DNA of 64,000 bases from Chrysophaeum taylorii (GCA_029834535.1 JAQMWT010000373.1:1-64000), one strand, 5' to 3'. Counted from the first letter of the stretch, positions 53,976 to 64,000 are shown. A program made the numbers and translations. Notes: generated from the letters alone by a model not told the origin.

Positions 53976-55379
53976 TTGTGAGCATGCTCACCTCTTGGCA
54001 TGTCATTCGTTCGGGAGTGGCTTCTGTCTGTCTGTCTCCGACATCAACCCCGAGCTGGAGCCTCAGTTAACGTTCGTATGAAGCGTGGCTGTGCTTTTCC
54101 TATCCAAGTACGCCGCTGCCAGAGCAGAAGACTTTTCGTGACGACGTCTCGCCCTTTCTTTTTGGAATGCAATGGGCAATGGATCACCAGCCGACCTTTG
54201 TTCAACTTTTCACGTTTCGAATGCATACCGCTATCGAGGTGGCCATTCATTCCACCTCGATGAATGTGAGACGACTGTCGATCGGGTAGCCCCCTCCCAA
54301 CGCTAGCCACTTTGACTTGAGCTGTCGTTTGTCGTACGAGAGACAGGCCCGCTTCTCCGTACACGCAGTGCAGATGACCTTGCCCGATCCGGCGGTCGCG
54401 GTCTCGCGTGACTGGAGGACATCGAGCTGCGAATGCGAGTAGTAAGGTCTGCAGCAGATGCTCGAATTTTGACATATAGCTGCAACGCGAGCTCCGTCGA
54501 CGGCGCAGTCCCGCTCGGTCGAAAGTGCACCTTTGACCTACTCGGCCAGGGTGCTAGGTAGTTCGTTGAACTTTAACTCGATAAAAGACACGATCTAATG
54601 TTCGTCGACAGGCTCGACGGAATCGTCATTATCGGCACGCTGTTGAAGCTCTGGCCAACGACCCATCGGAGAACGGCGCGAATCCTATTTGCCCCCCTCA
54701 GTCTTCGACTCGTCCTCCACTGCCACCATCCCAACAGCTCGCTCCTCGCGTGCTTCGCGTTCCTCCTGGTTCCGCTTGAAGTCGGGTGCCATCTGCATAG
54801 CCAGCGACGCCACTCCTGGCTCCTCGCCGTAATTTTGTCCGCACACACCTCGCTTTTGTCATCAGGCCCGCCATGCTGCCGCTTCTACTTTTTTGTATGC
54901 GCAGCCCAGCCTCCTCGTCCGCGCCGCCACTGTCCATTATTTCCATATGGCCGCGGGTGGCTCGAGCACGCAGACTCTCTCCCATCTTGTGTCGCGAGGC
55001 TTGATTTTTGCGGGGTAAGGTTATTCGAGGTGGTGAGTTTTAGTAGACATGGATTCGCGCACGCCGGGCGTTCAGTGGCTTGGGAAGGTGAGGGGATACG
55101 TGAGTGGTGCCTGGAAGGTACGTGTTTACAGAACCGAGGCCTAGTCGGAGTCATCGGGGCAGGCGAAGAGAGGAGGGACGCCCCTCCTCGCCCCGCCCCG
55201 CCCCGCCCGCATGTGGCGATGGTGCCCGCAATTCACGGCCGGAGTGTTCTTTCTGTCGGGAATTTTCTTTCTGTAATTCGATCACTGTAATTCTATCATT
55301 CCCCCTTCTACTTGTACAAGTTGCAGGATAAATAATAATTTGCTTTTTTAGATTTGTATGGGAAAGAAGAGCGGCACTC

Positions 55380-55985
55380 ATGAAGACCACCATCGTCAGC
55401 CTCCTGTTGCTGCTCTTGCCCAACGCTGTCCAAAGCCAGACGTGCGAGAACACGTGCGAACACGCCTCGGACGGCGAATGCGACGATGGTTCCCCTGGTG
55501 CCCTCTACTCCATTTGCGAGTGCGGGACCGACTGTGACGACTGCGGCACCCAGACTTGCGAGACTGTTGCTGTTGATGACGAAGAAGACGAAGATGACTG
55601 CAGCAAGATATGCACCGACGACGGCAACACGTGGTGCTGCGACCCGGACGACAGGTGTGGCGATGCGGTCGGCGACACTGGCTACTGTATCACGGGGAGC
55701 GGCGGCTCCAAGTCTAAAAGCAGTGGCTCACAAGCCGCAGTCATAGCGATCGCTATCATCATCCCCGTCGCCATCGTCGCCGGCATCCTCGCGTGCTGCT
55801 TCTGCTGCACCGGTTGCCCCGGATACCAGTGCATCCACAAGGACGACGACGAGCCCGTAATAATCATGGGCAAAGTAGCCGAGGACACTACCACCACCGC
55901 CTCGGTGGCAGGGAACCCCACCACCTCGGCAACCGCGCCCCCGCCCGACTATGAGTACGAGATGGCGAGCCGCCAAGAACCATAA
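55380..55985 (+). CDS. Small Cys-rich type I membrane protein with PPxY tail
   Basis: 201 residues from the ATG at 55380. A signal peptide (about 1-20, MKTTIVSLLLLLLPNAVQSQ) is followed by a Cys-rich ectodomain with two units: CENTCEHASDGECDDGSPGA...CECGTDCDDCG, then CSKICTDDGNTWCC...DDRCGDAVGDTGYC. The pattern C..C..A.DG.CDDG...C..GTDC.DC resembles small disulfide domains in secreted and surface proteins of protists. The membrane helix is about 120-141 (AVIAIAIIIPVAIVAGILAC), followed by a palmitoylation-prone CCFCCTGC and an acidic tail ending PPPDYEYEM. PPDY is a PPxY motif, the ligand of WW domains such as those of NEDD4-type ubiquitin ligases. A surface receptor or adhesion role is inference. 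Confidence 0.75.
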   Translation: MKTTIVSLLLLLLPNAVQSQTCENTCEHASDGECDDGSPGALYSICECGTDCDDCGTQTCETVAVDDEEDEDDCSKICTDDGNTWCCDPDDRCGDAVGDTGYCITGSGGSKSKSSGSQAAVIAIAIIIPVAIVAGILACCFCCTGCPGYQCIHKDDDEPVIIMGKVAEDTTTTASVAGNPTTSATAPPPDYEYEMASRQEP

Positions 55986-57213
55986 AGTCGGCCATCTCCT
56001 TCAATATCATTCGCGCCCCCCCCCCCCCGTTTCTGCTGCAGCCCGCGTGAATTTCGCGACGGCCTCTCATAGTCGGAGACCTCGGAGGTCGTTTTTTTTT
56101 GAGTGGGGGACCCCGAGGGTTCGGTCGCCCAAGCTCGCACGTGTTGGATGTTGTGTGCCCTCGCACGCTGGCGACACCGTCGTCCTTCCACTCTTGGAGC
56201 AATCACGCCGAGCCTCGTCCGTTGGCCGATGAGACAGAATCGAGCCATTTCCGCCGTCGTCGACTGGGACCGCGGATCGATCGGCATAGGATCTCAGTTT
56301 GTCAACGAAAAAATTCGCGCCAATCGGGAGTCGATTTGCCGCATGCAGGGCTTTCGTCCTGGCGAGACGAGGGAGGTCGCCTCCGCCGTCGCGAGTGCCG
56401 CGTCGGCCCGTGCCGCGCGATGCTCGTTGCTTCTTCGCAGCCGCCACCAAGCATGCATGCAGTGGGGTAAAAAACTTTACTTTCAGCCGCATCGCCGCAG
56501 TTCGCTGCCGCAGCCTCGAGTGCCCGTCGAGTCCGACCGACATTTTGCTCGTTCGGTAATTTATCTCTGCTACGACGTCATCCGCCACGGTATGAGGCTT
56601 CGACGACGAACAGTTCGAAGAGCGATCATCGAGCTCGACGCAGCGTGCTGCACGAAGGTCAGAAGGCGAGCGCCAAGGCCAGCTGTTGAGAGCATTGAAT
56701 CACGGACGGCGGCGCCGGCGTGGATGGTGTCGCCACGCATGACACTCTCTTCTTCCGGGAAACATTGCATCAAATTACTGCAGCAGCGCCGCGGTCTTCA
56801 ATCGCAACTTTTAATCGGTGCGCGCGGCGCATTTCGGAACACGGATATTTGTTGTCTTCGGATCGACCACACCATAATATTCTTCTTGTGCACATTTTTA
56901 TTACAGTCTCTTTTCGACTTTAGCCCCGCGAGTAGGCAAAAAGGGAACGAGGTCGAGGTTTTGCCAAGACCGATGAGTAATAAGCCCCCCTTGATATTCA
57001 ACTTTTTCTGCTGCCTCGTTGTCACTGCGAATCTGCGGGAGGAGCGACTGGCAATCACCGCTTGAGGCGATTATGTACATCGCCGCGACATGCTTGAACC
57101 GAAGCGCGGCCGAGAGAGTGCAGCACGCCCACTTTATCCTCGTGAATGCATAGGGAGCTTTCCGCAGATTGCGTCGAAGAAGCACAAGACGAGGCCTCAA
57201 TTTATTATTATAA
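55986..57213. other. Intergenic, no gene recognised
   Basis: 1.2 kb between two convergent small genes. Long open frames on both strands (56103-57065 plus, 56588-56067 minus) overlap each other, lack an ATG at the 5' end or any domain, and are rejected. A C run is at about 56017-56028. Confidence 0.5.
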
Positions 57214-57763
57214 TTAAGGCGGTGGGGAGTCAGGCTTTTTATCGATACTTTTTTTTTGGCCCTCGGGGGGGTCGGTCTTGGGCTTTGGCTTGGGGGGCGG
57301 TTTATCGTCGGGGTCTTCGTAATCGTCGTCGTCCTCGTCGGGGAGGTACTCGGTCGAGCCGCTGCGAAATTCGCCGTACATGTCGAACTCCTGCTGTCGC
57401 AGTCTCGCCTCGGCGCCTGAGAAAAGCCTCTACAAAACTCAAAATGCACTCACGTTTGTTCGAGTAATGAAACACGAAGGAGACGACCGCGCAGCCAACC
57501 AAGAATATAATGCCAAAGTTACGCATCGCAACGTATTGCGCGAGTTTCTTCTGTTTAAGGGTAGTCGTCACGATAGCGATGTGGTCCGTTACGACGCGGT
57601 CGAGGAGAGATCCCCGCCGCACAGCCTTCCTCGCTGCGTCCGCGGCTTCCACCACTTTCTTGTCCACGATCATGGCCACTCGCCCAGTGTAGGCGAGCCT
57701 TCCGATGCGCAGCGGCGCGAGCGCCGCCGCGCCGGCGACTAACAACATTAACATCTTGAACAT
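57214..57763 (-). CDS. Small single-pass membrane protein with one 37-nt intron
   Basis: Two exons on the minus strand: 57763-57454 and 57416-57214, joined across a 37-nt intron (57453-57417) with GTGAGT donor and TTCTCAG acceptor. The product is 170 residues. The N-terminus MFKMLMLLVAGAAALAPLRIG looks like a signal or targeting peptide. A basic helical region follows (KKVVEAADAARKAVRRG), then a membrane segment (about 82-98, FGIIFLVGCAVVSFVF). The second exon encodes an acidic and proline/lysine-rich tail (YLPDEDDDDYEDPDDKPPP). Without splicing the frame runs into an Arg-rich shadow, while the spliced tail reads as normal coding sequence, which supports the intron. AATAAA lies just past the TAA. 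Function unknown. Its start is 58 bp downstream of the Copia terminal repeat. Confidence 0.7.
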
Positions 57764-57820
57764 CAATCTAGGGTAAGTCTCAAACTTCAACTTAGGCCTA
57801 AACGCTCGCTACCCCTCGTT

Positions 57821-57936
57821 GTGTGAATCAATAACACAACAGCGTTTTCTTTTAAATCACTAAAGGTGGTGGCAAAGTTAAGTGAACTAACTCTAGAATA
57901 GGGGGTACTAACCCTATTTCAGATTTTCTATCTCTA
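57821..57936 (-). repeat. Putative 3' LTR (or part) of the Copia element
   Basis: 116 bp beginning about 46 bp past the Copia coding end. Reading the minus strand it starts TAGAGATAGAAAA and ends ATTCACAC(A). It matches 15707-15818 in opposite orientation. The paired 5' LTR is outside the window, so the borders are approximate. Confidence 0.5.
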
Positions 57937-57984
57937 CGGCGCCCTCACAGATTGAACTCGGTGAGCGAAATCTGGATCAAACTA

Positions 57985-60930
57985 AGCAGAAAGCGTCTTA
58001 CCATCGACAAGAATGTAGAGAGTGTTCTGGGGGTGAGTCGTACGGTGGAAGAGAAGCTGAAAGAGCAACTTGATGTGATGGCGGTGAGGATGAGGTGGAG
58101 TGAACACCGTAGGAGTTTTTGAACTTGTGATGAAATAAATTGCGTCGTAGGAGCTTAGAAGAAAAATGATCAGCGACCTGGTAGTGAGTAGGACACTCGA
58201 GAGAGGTCTAATGATCGAATTAGCTTGGTAGTCACGAATGCGAAATTCTCGTAAATTGATATGACGAGAAGGAGCACTGACTTTAGGGTGATTAGCGACA
58301 CGTAATGCGCTAGCGTTATCAATAAGCAATGGAATAGCGTGAGCTTGATCACACGAAAACAGATAAGGGTGAGAGGAGAAAAGCTTGTAAAACCAGTGAC
58401 ATTCATCGGCGGCTGCGCTGGCGGCGATGAGTTCAGCTTCCATGGTGCTTTTGGCAGTAAGAGTTTGTCGTTTGCTAGACCAAAATACGAGACTGCCAAA
58501 GACGAAGATACATGCACCAGAATTGGATCGCAAGCGAGGGTCAGAACGATCAGCAAAACTTGCATCAGTGAAACAAATAATAGGTGAACGATGGTGATGC
58601 TATTCAGGATAGCGGTTGGTCAGATGCTGAATAAAGGGGGTGATAGAGGGGCTGTCGGATGAATAGTCGAGTGAATCATTCGGAGTGCCCTTTAACTAGC
58701 GAAGTAAAACATATAAGTGCAGAAGGTGGGTCTGGTCGGGTTGTGCATCATTTTGCAGCATTTGGTGCACAAAGTGGTGATGATATCATGCCGACATGTG
58801 ACAGACAAGTAAATGCTAGTGCCACAGTAGTGAGGAAATTTTGGCGTAATACGTCTAAGGTAGGAGCCAAGTCTGAGAGAAGTTTAGTAGAAGGTTTTTG
58901 AATGAGGATGTCCGAGTAGGGGACGTCTAGACTATGTAGGTTGAGCTTATGCTCAGCAATCATCTTGGTGATCTTCGCTGCTACATTCATAGTGAGATGA
59001 CCAGCGGAGACATTGTAGTGAGCATCGATGCCAAGAAAGGATCTGATGTTGTCATGCCACGTACCTTTGCCATATTCCTTCTCCAGAGCAGGGCGAAGAG
59101 ATGTAATTTTGGCAGTGTTGGTACCAGTGATCAATAGGTCATCGATTGAAACGGATAGTAGAACCCATTTGTTGATAGATCGATCCCAGTTGATATAGAG
59201 GCAAGTGTCGACTTGTGAGCGTTCGAACTCATGTTGTCGAAGAAGTGAGTCGAGTTTGATGTTCCACAACAAAGCTGACTGTTTGAGGCCATAGAGAGCC
59301 TTGACGAGTCGGAGAGCGAGCTTCGACTCTGGATGGTTCTTCTGTATCTGCTGGATAAGATTTTGCGAGACACGTATTCCTCGAGGGAAGTCGATCGGAT
59401 CCATACTGGGCGATCGAGTGCCGATTGGATGAATGCCTGGGGAATGTCCGCGTGCGCGACCGGGAGCTTGTGCTTCACAGCGATGGCGAGCAGTAGCCGG
59501 TTGGTGGCGAGCATTGCGGTTGGGGAGGATGTAGCATAAAAGCCAATGCCTGCACGTGCCAAGAAACCTCGGGCGACTAGACGAGCTTTGTAGCGGTCTA
59601 GAGTGCCGTCAGCAAAATACTTGATCTTCAGCACGAGTTTCGTCGAGATAGACGAACGGTCTGGCGGTAAAGGCTCAAGCTTGAAGACACCGTTGGAGCA
59701 CAATCCTTCAATTTCTTTGCGAATCGAAGCGATATGCTTTAACTTATCTTCTTCGCTGAGTCCTTTGAGTTCGACAGTCTCTTCAGGCTCATAGACAATA
59801 TCTTCCGCGGTCACGAGCTGTAACACGACGTGATGGATGTGCTGCAAGTCATAGTCCATGACTTCTTGGAGAATATCTTGATTCGGGTCACTTTGACTTA
59901 GGAAGAGGTGTCCGGGTTCGCCAGAATCATGCATGAAGGCATGCCTGTGACGATAAGCTAGGTGGTAGTGTTGATGCGCGGAGATGTCCCACAAAAGAGA
60001 GGAACCCATACAACCGAATTCTTGGTTCCATTGACGCGCATGGTACTCTGCCGGTGACAGTTCGTCGTGGCACACATAGTTCTCGAGAACAGAATTGTCG
60101 TTATCAAGGTGGTCAACCAATACAGATGATTGGTACGGCTTCCTTGGGAAGTCAATATACAAGAGTTCTGCGTCGGTTTCTCTCTGCAAATCCAGTGCGG
60201 TGCCGCCCATGATACCATAGTCTTGTATGGCACTTGCTAGGAGACATCCTTTCGGGACATCATTTGGCGGCTTAGCTTCTCTTCGAATGTTGAGGTCAGA
60301 TGCGATGCTGGCGGCGTGGCCCTGGTGCAGAGCGCTGACACTGATGAGGAACATCAATGTGCTGGACATGTTGGCTTTGGCGTGAGCCGTGGATTGCTCC
60401 TGCTGGTATTTCCAGTTGCGACCATACTCTGAGGCGATAATGCGTCTGGTGAAGAGTTTTCTATCGTCAGCACGTTTCACGATATAGAGCTGATCCTTAG
60501 GGATGCGAAATCCACGTTCGTCCTTGAGATCTGCTTTGAGCTTATCGCTCCGGTTGCGATGCACGAGAACTGGGGTAAAACCTGAATCGTCGAGAACAAC
60601 CTCTGGGCGATCTTTTCGTTTGGGCAACTGAATGCTACCATCCGGCGGAGGTGGCCGGTTGAGGAACGAAAGATCCTGTTCAGGTGTCTCGTCGCTGACG
60701 AGACTTGAATCAGCAGCGGGAGTTGGATCCAGTTCTTTGTGTTCGACGTCATCGCTAGGTTTATCATCGTGCTCGTCATCGTGAGTCTCGCCCTCATTTT
60801 GCGATTCCTGTCTAACTTCCGGCATTTGCTGTTCGCTTATAGCTGGTAGCGGGTCCTCTTGCCGTGCCTCTGTTGGGATCTGTGCGAATGCCTTGATCCG
60901 TTCGATCTCCTTGTTACGGTTGACTGGCAT
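57985..60930 (-). mobile_element. RT and RNase H region of the Copia element
   Basis: Reverse transcriptase is about 60000-58750: KIKYFADGTLDRYKARLVAR, PVAHADIPQAFIQSALDRP, LVKALYGLKQSALLWNIKL and the catalytic SIDDLLITG. RNase H is about 58530-58000: FGSLVFWSSKRQTLTAKSTM then EAELIAASAAADECHW. An acidic linker (60900-60600) precedes the RT. All are typical Copia words. The region is broken. Confidence 0.9.
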
Positions 60931-61148
60931 GTCTGTCTTTAAAGGTCGATTGCTAAGAGGGGGATGTGTGCGTCAACATGAAAGTAGTTAGAGGTGACGA
61001 TTTTTCCATATCGCCCCTGATGTACAAGCAAGATAGAGCTGTGAACACGACGGATGAATCGGTCCGTTCCGGGGAGGTTCGGGAGATAGTTGTTACTATG
61101 AAAGTAAGATTCGGAGACGCTAGAGGGTTCCAGCTTGTGACTTTGAGG

Positions 61149-61321
61149 GATAAACAAAAGTGACACCACACGCCTCGGCGATGACCCCGACTAGGTCCCG
61201 CGTACTTATCTCCGCCCGTCAGGCACATCCCTCATACCCCACAAACCCACCCACATCCTTCATGCTCCCCACACACACCCCCCTCTTAGCAGTCGACATT
61301 TAAAGATAAACAAAAGTGACA
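61149..61321 (+). mobile_element. Short retroposon inserted in the Copia element, with 17-bp target duplication
   Basis: A 139-bp body (61166-61304) flanked by the exact direct repeat GATAAACAAAAGTGACA (61149-61165 and 61305-61321). The last 71 bp (61234-61304) match the copy at 37149-37221 nearly base for base and end in AGCAGTCGACATTTAAA. The first 68 bp are absent at 37 kb, as expected if that copy is 5'-truncated. The long duplication and constant 3' end point to target-primed retroposition. It inserted antisense to the Copia coding strand and is therefore younger than that copy. Confidence 0.75.
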
Positions 61322-62124
61322 GGTTCGCCAAAGGGGAGAAGCTTCAAGAGCGGTGCCATGGGTGACATGACACGCCGGGGAACGGTGCATGTCATGTTTG
61401 TGCGCGAGGGCAGTCCATGAGAGCGCTCGTTGTCGGCTTGGATCTTATGCAGGAGAGCAAATGTGTGATAATACTCGGCGGCAATAGACTTTCCTTCGAT
61501 GCGTACACTGCGAAGGTTAAGGAGACGTACTACGGTGCCTCGGGTGTTTTCCTTGACGATGTTTTCCGCAAAATTCCGCTGGTGGAGGTGGTGACCAAGG
61601 ATTTAAAACTGGATGCCAAGTTGCACCTTGAGGGGGTGGAAAGCTTCAGAGCGGAAAGTTGAGAATGCATCAGACGATATGATTTTCACACTGACATCAA
61701 ATTCGACCTTGATCACATTGGCCACATAGAGGATGCCGGCCAGAACATACTGTGCGTCTAGTTTCCGCAGGAAATAGACCCACTTGTGTGCTGAGATAAT
61801 ACACACGAAGTGCGTGATGTAGCGAAATCCGCCGTAGCACTTGCTGATGCTCGGGTATGATACATCCATGTGGAGGTGTTGGCCAGGAGCATAGGCTAGT
61901 TCATCAGGTGACCAGGAAGTGTTGTTGTGACGGAAGCTGACATGCGATTGACAGCGCTTGCATTCGCTGCAGTCTTGCAGATACCGATCATCACCTGGGC
62001 GAAGATTCGTTACATTAGCGGCAATCGTGCGGCGAAGAATCTCTGGTTGCTGGTGGTGTATGCGGTGCCAGCGAGTGACCAAAAGCACTCTTTTAGCGTG
62101 CTGACTGGTGCCGGGCTTGTGCAA
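61322..62124 (-). mobile_element. Integrase region of the Copia element
   Basis: Zn-binding and core parts of a Copia integrase: a histidine pair and CSECKRCQSH (about 62080-61940), then APGQHLHMDVSYPSISKCYG and GFRYITHFVCIISAHKWVYF (about 61890-61760). It precedes RT as in Ty1/Copia. The region is broken. Confidence 0.75.
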
Positions 62125-62699
62125 GGGGGGCAGTGCGGCGGTCGATGCGCTAGGGGGGCTGGGTCGCTTGTCAACTCGGACTTTGGCAACGGTTGCCTCG
62201 GCGAGAAGCGTCTCGAGGTTTTGCGATTTGCTTGGTTAGCGGATCGCATCATGGTGAGCATCTGCAACAGCATTGAAGAGGGAGGTGAGGTTCAGGTCTT
62301 CCTTTGCTAAGAGACGGCTGGAGATGGCCGAGAAGAATTTTGCAACCTGGTTGATGTCTCCGGGGCTGGAGATGCCATGGCGTATCGTGACCCATTCGAT
62401 GTGAAGGTTCACGTGGTGGTGCGATTCGTGGAGTGCGAGAACAGCGCTGTACTTTGCCTGCAGCATATTTTGCGGGACGTTGTTGGCCAAACGCGAAGTA
62501 CGGCGGGTGCTGTTGGAACAGTCGGAGCAGTTCCGGGTCCGAGTGGTGTCCAAACTTTGCGATTTCGTTGAGGGTCGCATAGCGGATGTGGTCTGGAGAG
62601 ATCAGCAGCAAGGCGTTGGAGTAGCTCGTGTTGGTTGGGTACGAGCCAGAGACCGAGTAACACTTGGTGCTTTTCTGAAGCGTGTCTCCGATGTGGCCG

Positions 62700-64000
62700 A
62701 CATAGTCCGCGTAAGAGGGACGTGCTTTGGACATAATGAGTCCCTTGGGGTCATCGAGATTAATTCGCCCTCGTGAGTCGATCGCGGCAAAGCCAGGATG
62801 CGAACGATTCATATAGTGGACCCAAGTGGACGGGCGCGAGCAGCTGTGAGCGGCGGGCAAAGAGGTGGTGTAGGCGACGACCAGAAAGGCGGTGCCCTTG
62901 GGAACATCCAGGGAAAAGGGGTGCGTTGGGGAGAAGACTGCGGGTTGGTGGGAACAGTCCAATATCTGAGGGGGCCTGGAATGTAGTGTGAGGGAGGCGC
63001 GCGGCAAGAAGCCACATGCGACGGCAGTAGCGGCGGTGCCGGTGATGGCTCCATCCAAATGGTAAGCACATTGAGACTCTGAGGCATGAAAACAGCGGAG
63101 GGTGTTCCAAGCGGTGAGAGTTGGGTGTTGCGATAAATGGTTGTGCAGCAATGTGAAAACCAGGAGGTGGGAAATGGACTCCATTGTGGCGTAGGGGGTG
63201 CCGTCGGCATCTAGACCGAGATCCGTGAAGGGCTTGGTGGAGCGTGCGAGCATTTGGCAGATGCGGGCGGGCATTCTCGGAAATCGAGAGTTTCGTGGCG
63301 TTGGCGGGCTTGTAGTAGTGGGTGGCCTTGTGCTGGTAGTAGTCCAATGTGGAGCGGGGCACTGTACCACGAAGGGCGGGTTTGGCGAGCCAGAGATCGT
63401 CAGGGATGGTGTGACTGGGGTCCAGGAGAGGAACCATGCTCGGAGGCGAGGTTAACCAAGTAGAGGCGGTTTTCTCGAGGTTGTAGCCGGTGAGCGGGTG
63501 TCGGGCATTCACAGCGAGATAGCGTGTCTTGCTGATGACATCACCAAAAGCAGAGGCATCGTAGACACCGGAGTGGCGGAAGTAGCCTAAGCGCTGATAA
63601 CCTTTTGCGAGTTGAGCATACTCGTGGTGAGTTCGGGGGTTGGGAGGTACGTTCTCGACACTGGCGTAGGTCGGGAGCGTGCAACGAACGAAGCGGATTT
63701 GTTCTTGGACGAAAAGGTCGGCGGTGACCGGAGTGGCATAGCCGTCGTATTCTTTCATTACACTCAGATGTTGACAGGGCAATGTAAAAACTGCCAGGTC
63801 GAGTGTAGGGAGTCGTATTTTGCCGGTTTGGAGTGCGGCATTGAGTTTTCTGAGGTCCGCATAGTGCTGGGCGTGCGGGAAGAGTTGTTGCGCACGGGTG
63901 CGCAGGATATCGTTGATTTCGCAGGTGACCACGACAGTAAGGCGTTTGTCGAATCGTTTGCGAATAGTGTCGAAACCTTCCTGGTGAAGTCCAACTGCAA
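62700..64000 (-). mobile_element. Cytosine-C5 DNA methyltransferase domain inside the Copia element (runs off the edge)
   Basis: From the right edge inward on the minus strand: a motif II/III-like VVVTCEIND...AQHYADLRKL, motif IV DLAVFTLPCQHLS with the catalytic Pro-Cys-Gln (about 63790), motif VI TYASVENVPP (about 63655), and motif VIII FGDVISKTRYLAVNARH (about 63540). Further in, a less certain C-terminal part follows. Motif I should lie at or beyond the edge. The motifs differ in wording from the Gypsy copy (PCQ/ENVPP versus SPPC), so the two are separate branches of the C5-methyltransferase family. It is part of a broken element. Confidence 0.8.

Larger units (their letters stand above)
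52518..55379. other. Intergenic, no confident gene
   Basis: 2.9 kb between the HYDIN-like gene and the small membrane protein. A (TCG)n run is at 52716-52757. Two protein-like but unrecognised stretches occur: 53670-53975 plus (RAGYPDLFNRINKLLEAART) and 54044-54475 minus. Neither has a domain or a partner exon I can defend. GCCCC-rich DNA is at 55180-55212. Confidence 0.5.
57821..64000 (-). mobile_element. Ty1/Copia LTR retrotransposon carrying a cytosine-C5 methyltransferase (broken, 5' end outside)
   Basis: On the minus strand the order is cytosine-C5 methyltransferase, integrase, reverse transcriptase, RNase H, then a short terminal repeat: the integrase-before-RT order of Ty1/Copia (Pseudoviridae). 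The 5' LTR and any gag lie beyond the right edge. The coding region is broken in about half a dozen places or more. A 139-bp retroposon is inserted at 61166-61304. Base composition is less GC-rich than host genes, as in the Gypsy element. Age cannot be set without the second LTR; the isolated terminal-repeat copy at 15.7 kb is clearly diverged, so the family is not brand new. Confidence 0.85.

Noticed and set aside
54044-54475. 143-residue minus-strand open frame
   Set aside because: Has some His/Cys words that recall zinc fingers but no consistent spacing; no family recognised.
54598-55290. 230-residue plus-strand open frame
   Set aside because: Composition is irregular and ends in low-complexity Pro/Arg; no domain or signal supporting translation.
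56103-57065. 320-residue plus-strand open frame
   Set aside because: Begins with GTG rather than ATG, has no recognisable domain, overlaps an equally open minus-strand frame, and is rich in residues from random GC-rich DNA.

Overview
The window is nuclear DNA from a eukaryote. Genes are large and GC-rich, mostly without introns, and packed very tightly, with head-to-head and tail-to-tail neighbours a few to a few hundred bases apart. Many proteins carry long runs of one residue (Ser, Asp, Asn, Gln, His) encoded by trinucleotide repeats. A 4,220-residue HYDIN-like protein of the ciliary central pair indicates a flagellated cell. The repeat protein with a signal peptide, the ABC half-transporter and an aspartate-semialdehyde dehydrogenase would suit an alga or related protist (a stramenopile is plausible). 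The sequence alone does not fix the lineage.

Layout. 1-2909: 3' part of a PH-BEACH-WD40 gene. 5338-13284: a sulfotransferase, then two divergently transcribed membrane-anchored proteins (a glycosyltransferase-like protein with DUF4214-like repeats, and a GT4-DUF5672 fusion). 16395-23562: a Ty3/Gypsy LTR retrotransposon, broken, with both LTRs, that carries a cytosine-C5 DNA methyltransferase domain upstream of reverse transcriptase. 24448-25040: a decayed Pif1/Helitron-type helicase, with a tandem repeat array beside it. 27192-38574: a compact block with a RING-CH protein, a GT2-GT4 fusion, an OPR-like repeat protein, a BAR-PH-ArfGAP protein, an ABC half-transporter and aspartate-semialdehyde dehydrogenase. 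39142-52517: a Cys-rich zinc-finger-like protein and the HYDIN-like giant. 55380-57763: two small membrane proteins, one with a 37-nt intron. 57821 to the right edge: a Ty1/Copia element on the minus strand, broken, which carries a second, different cytosine-C5 methyltransferase domain and runs off the window.

How the parts fit. The four glycan-related genes (5338-13284 and 27585-31067) look like secretory-pathway enzymes. Two share a Cys-rich module (DWTFFY...PGWxC) and a third has its own Cys-rich repeats, which suggests lineage-specific surface-glycan machinery. The most unusual signal is that two retrotransposons of different superfamilies, 34 kb apart, both carry cytosine methyltransferase domains. 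A short retroposon with 14-17 bp target duplications is present twice (near 37.1 kb and 61.2 kb), once inside the Copia element.
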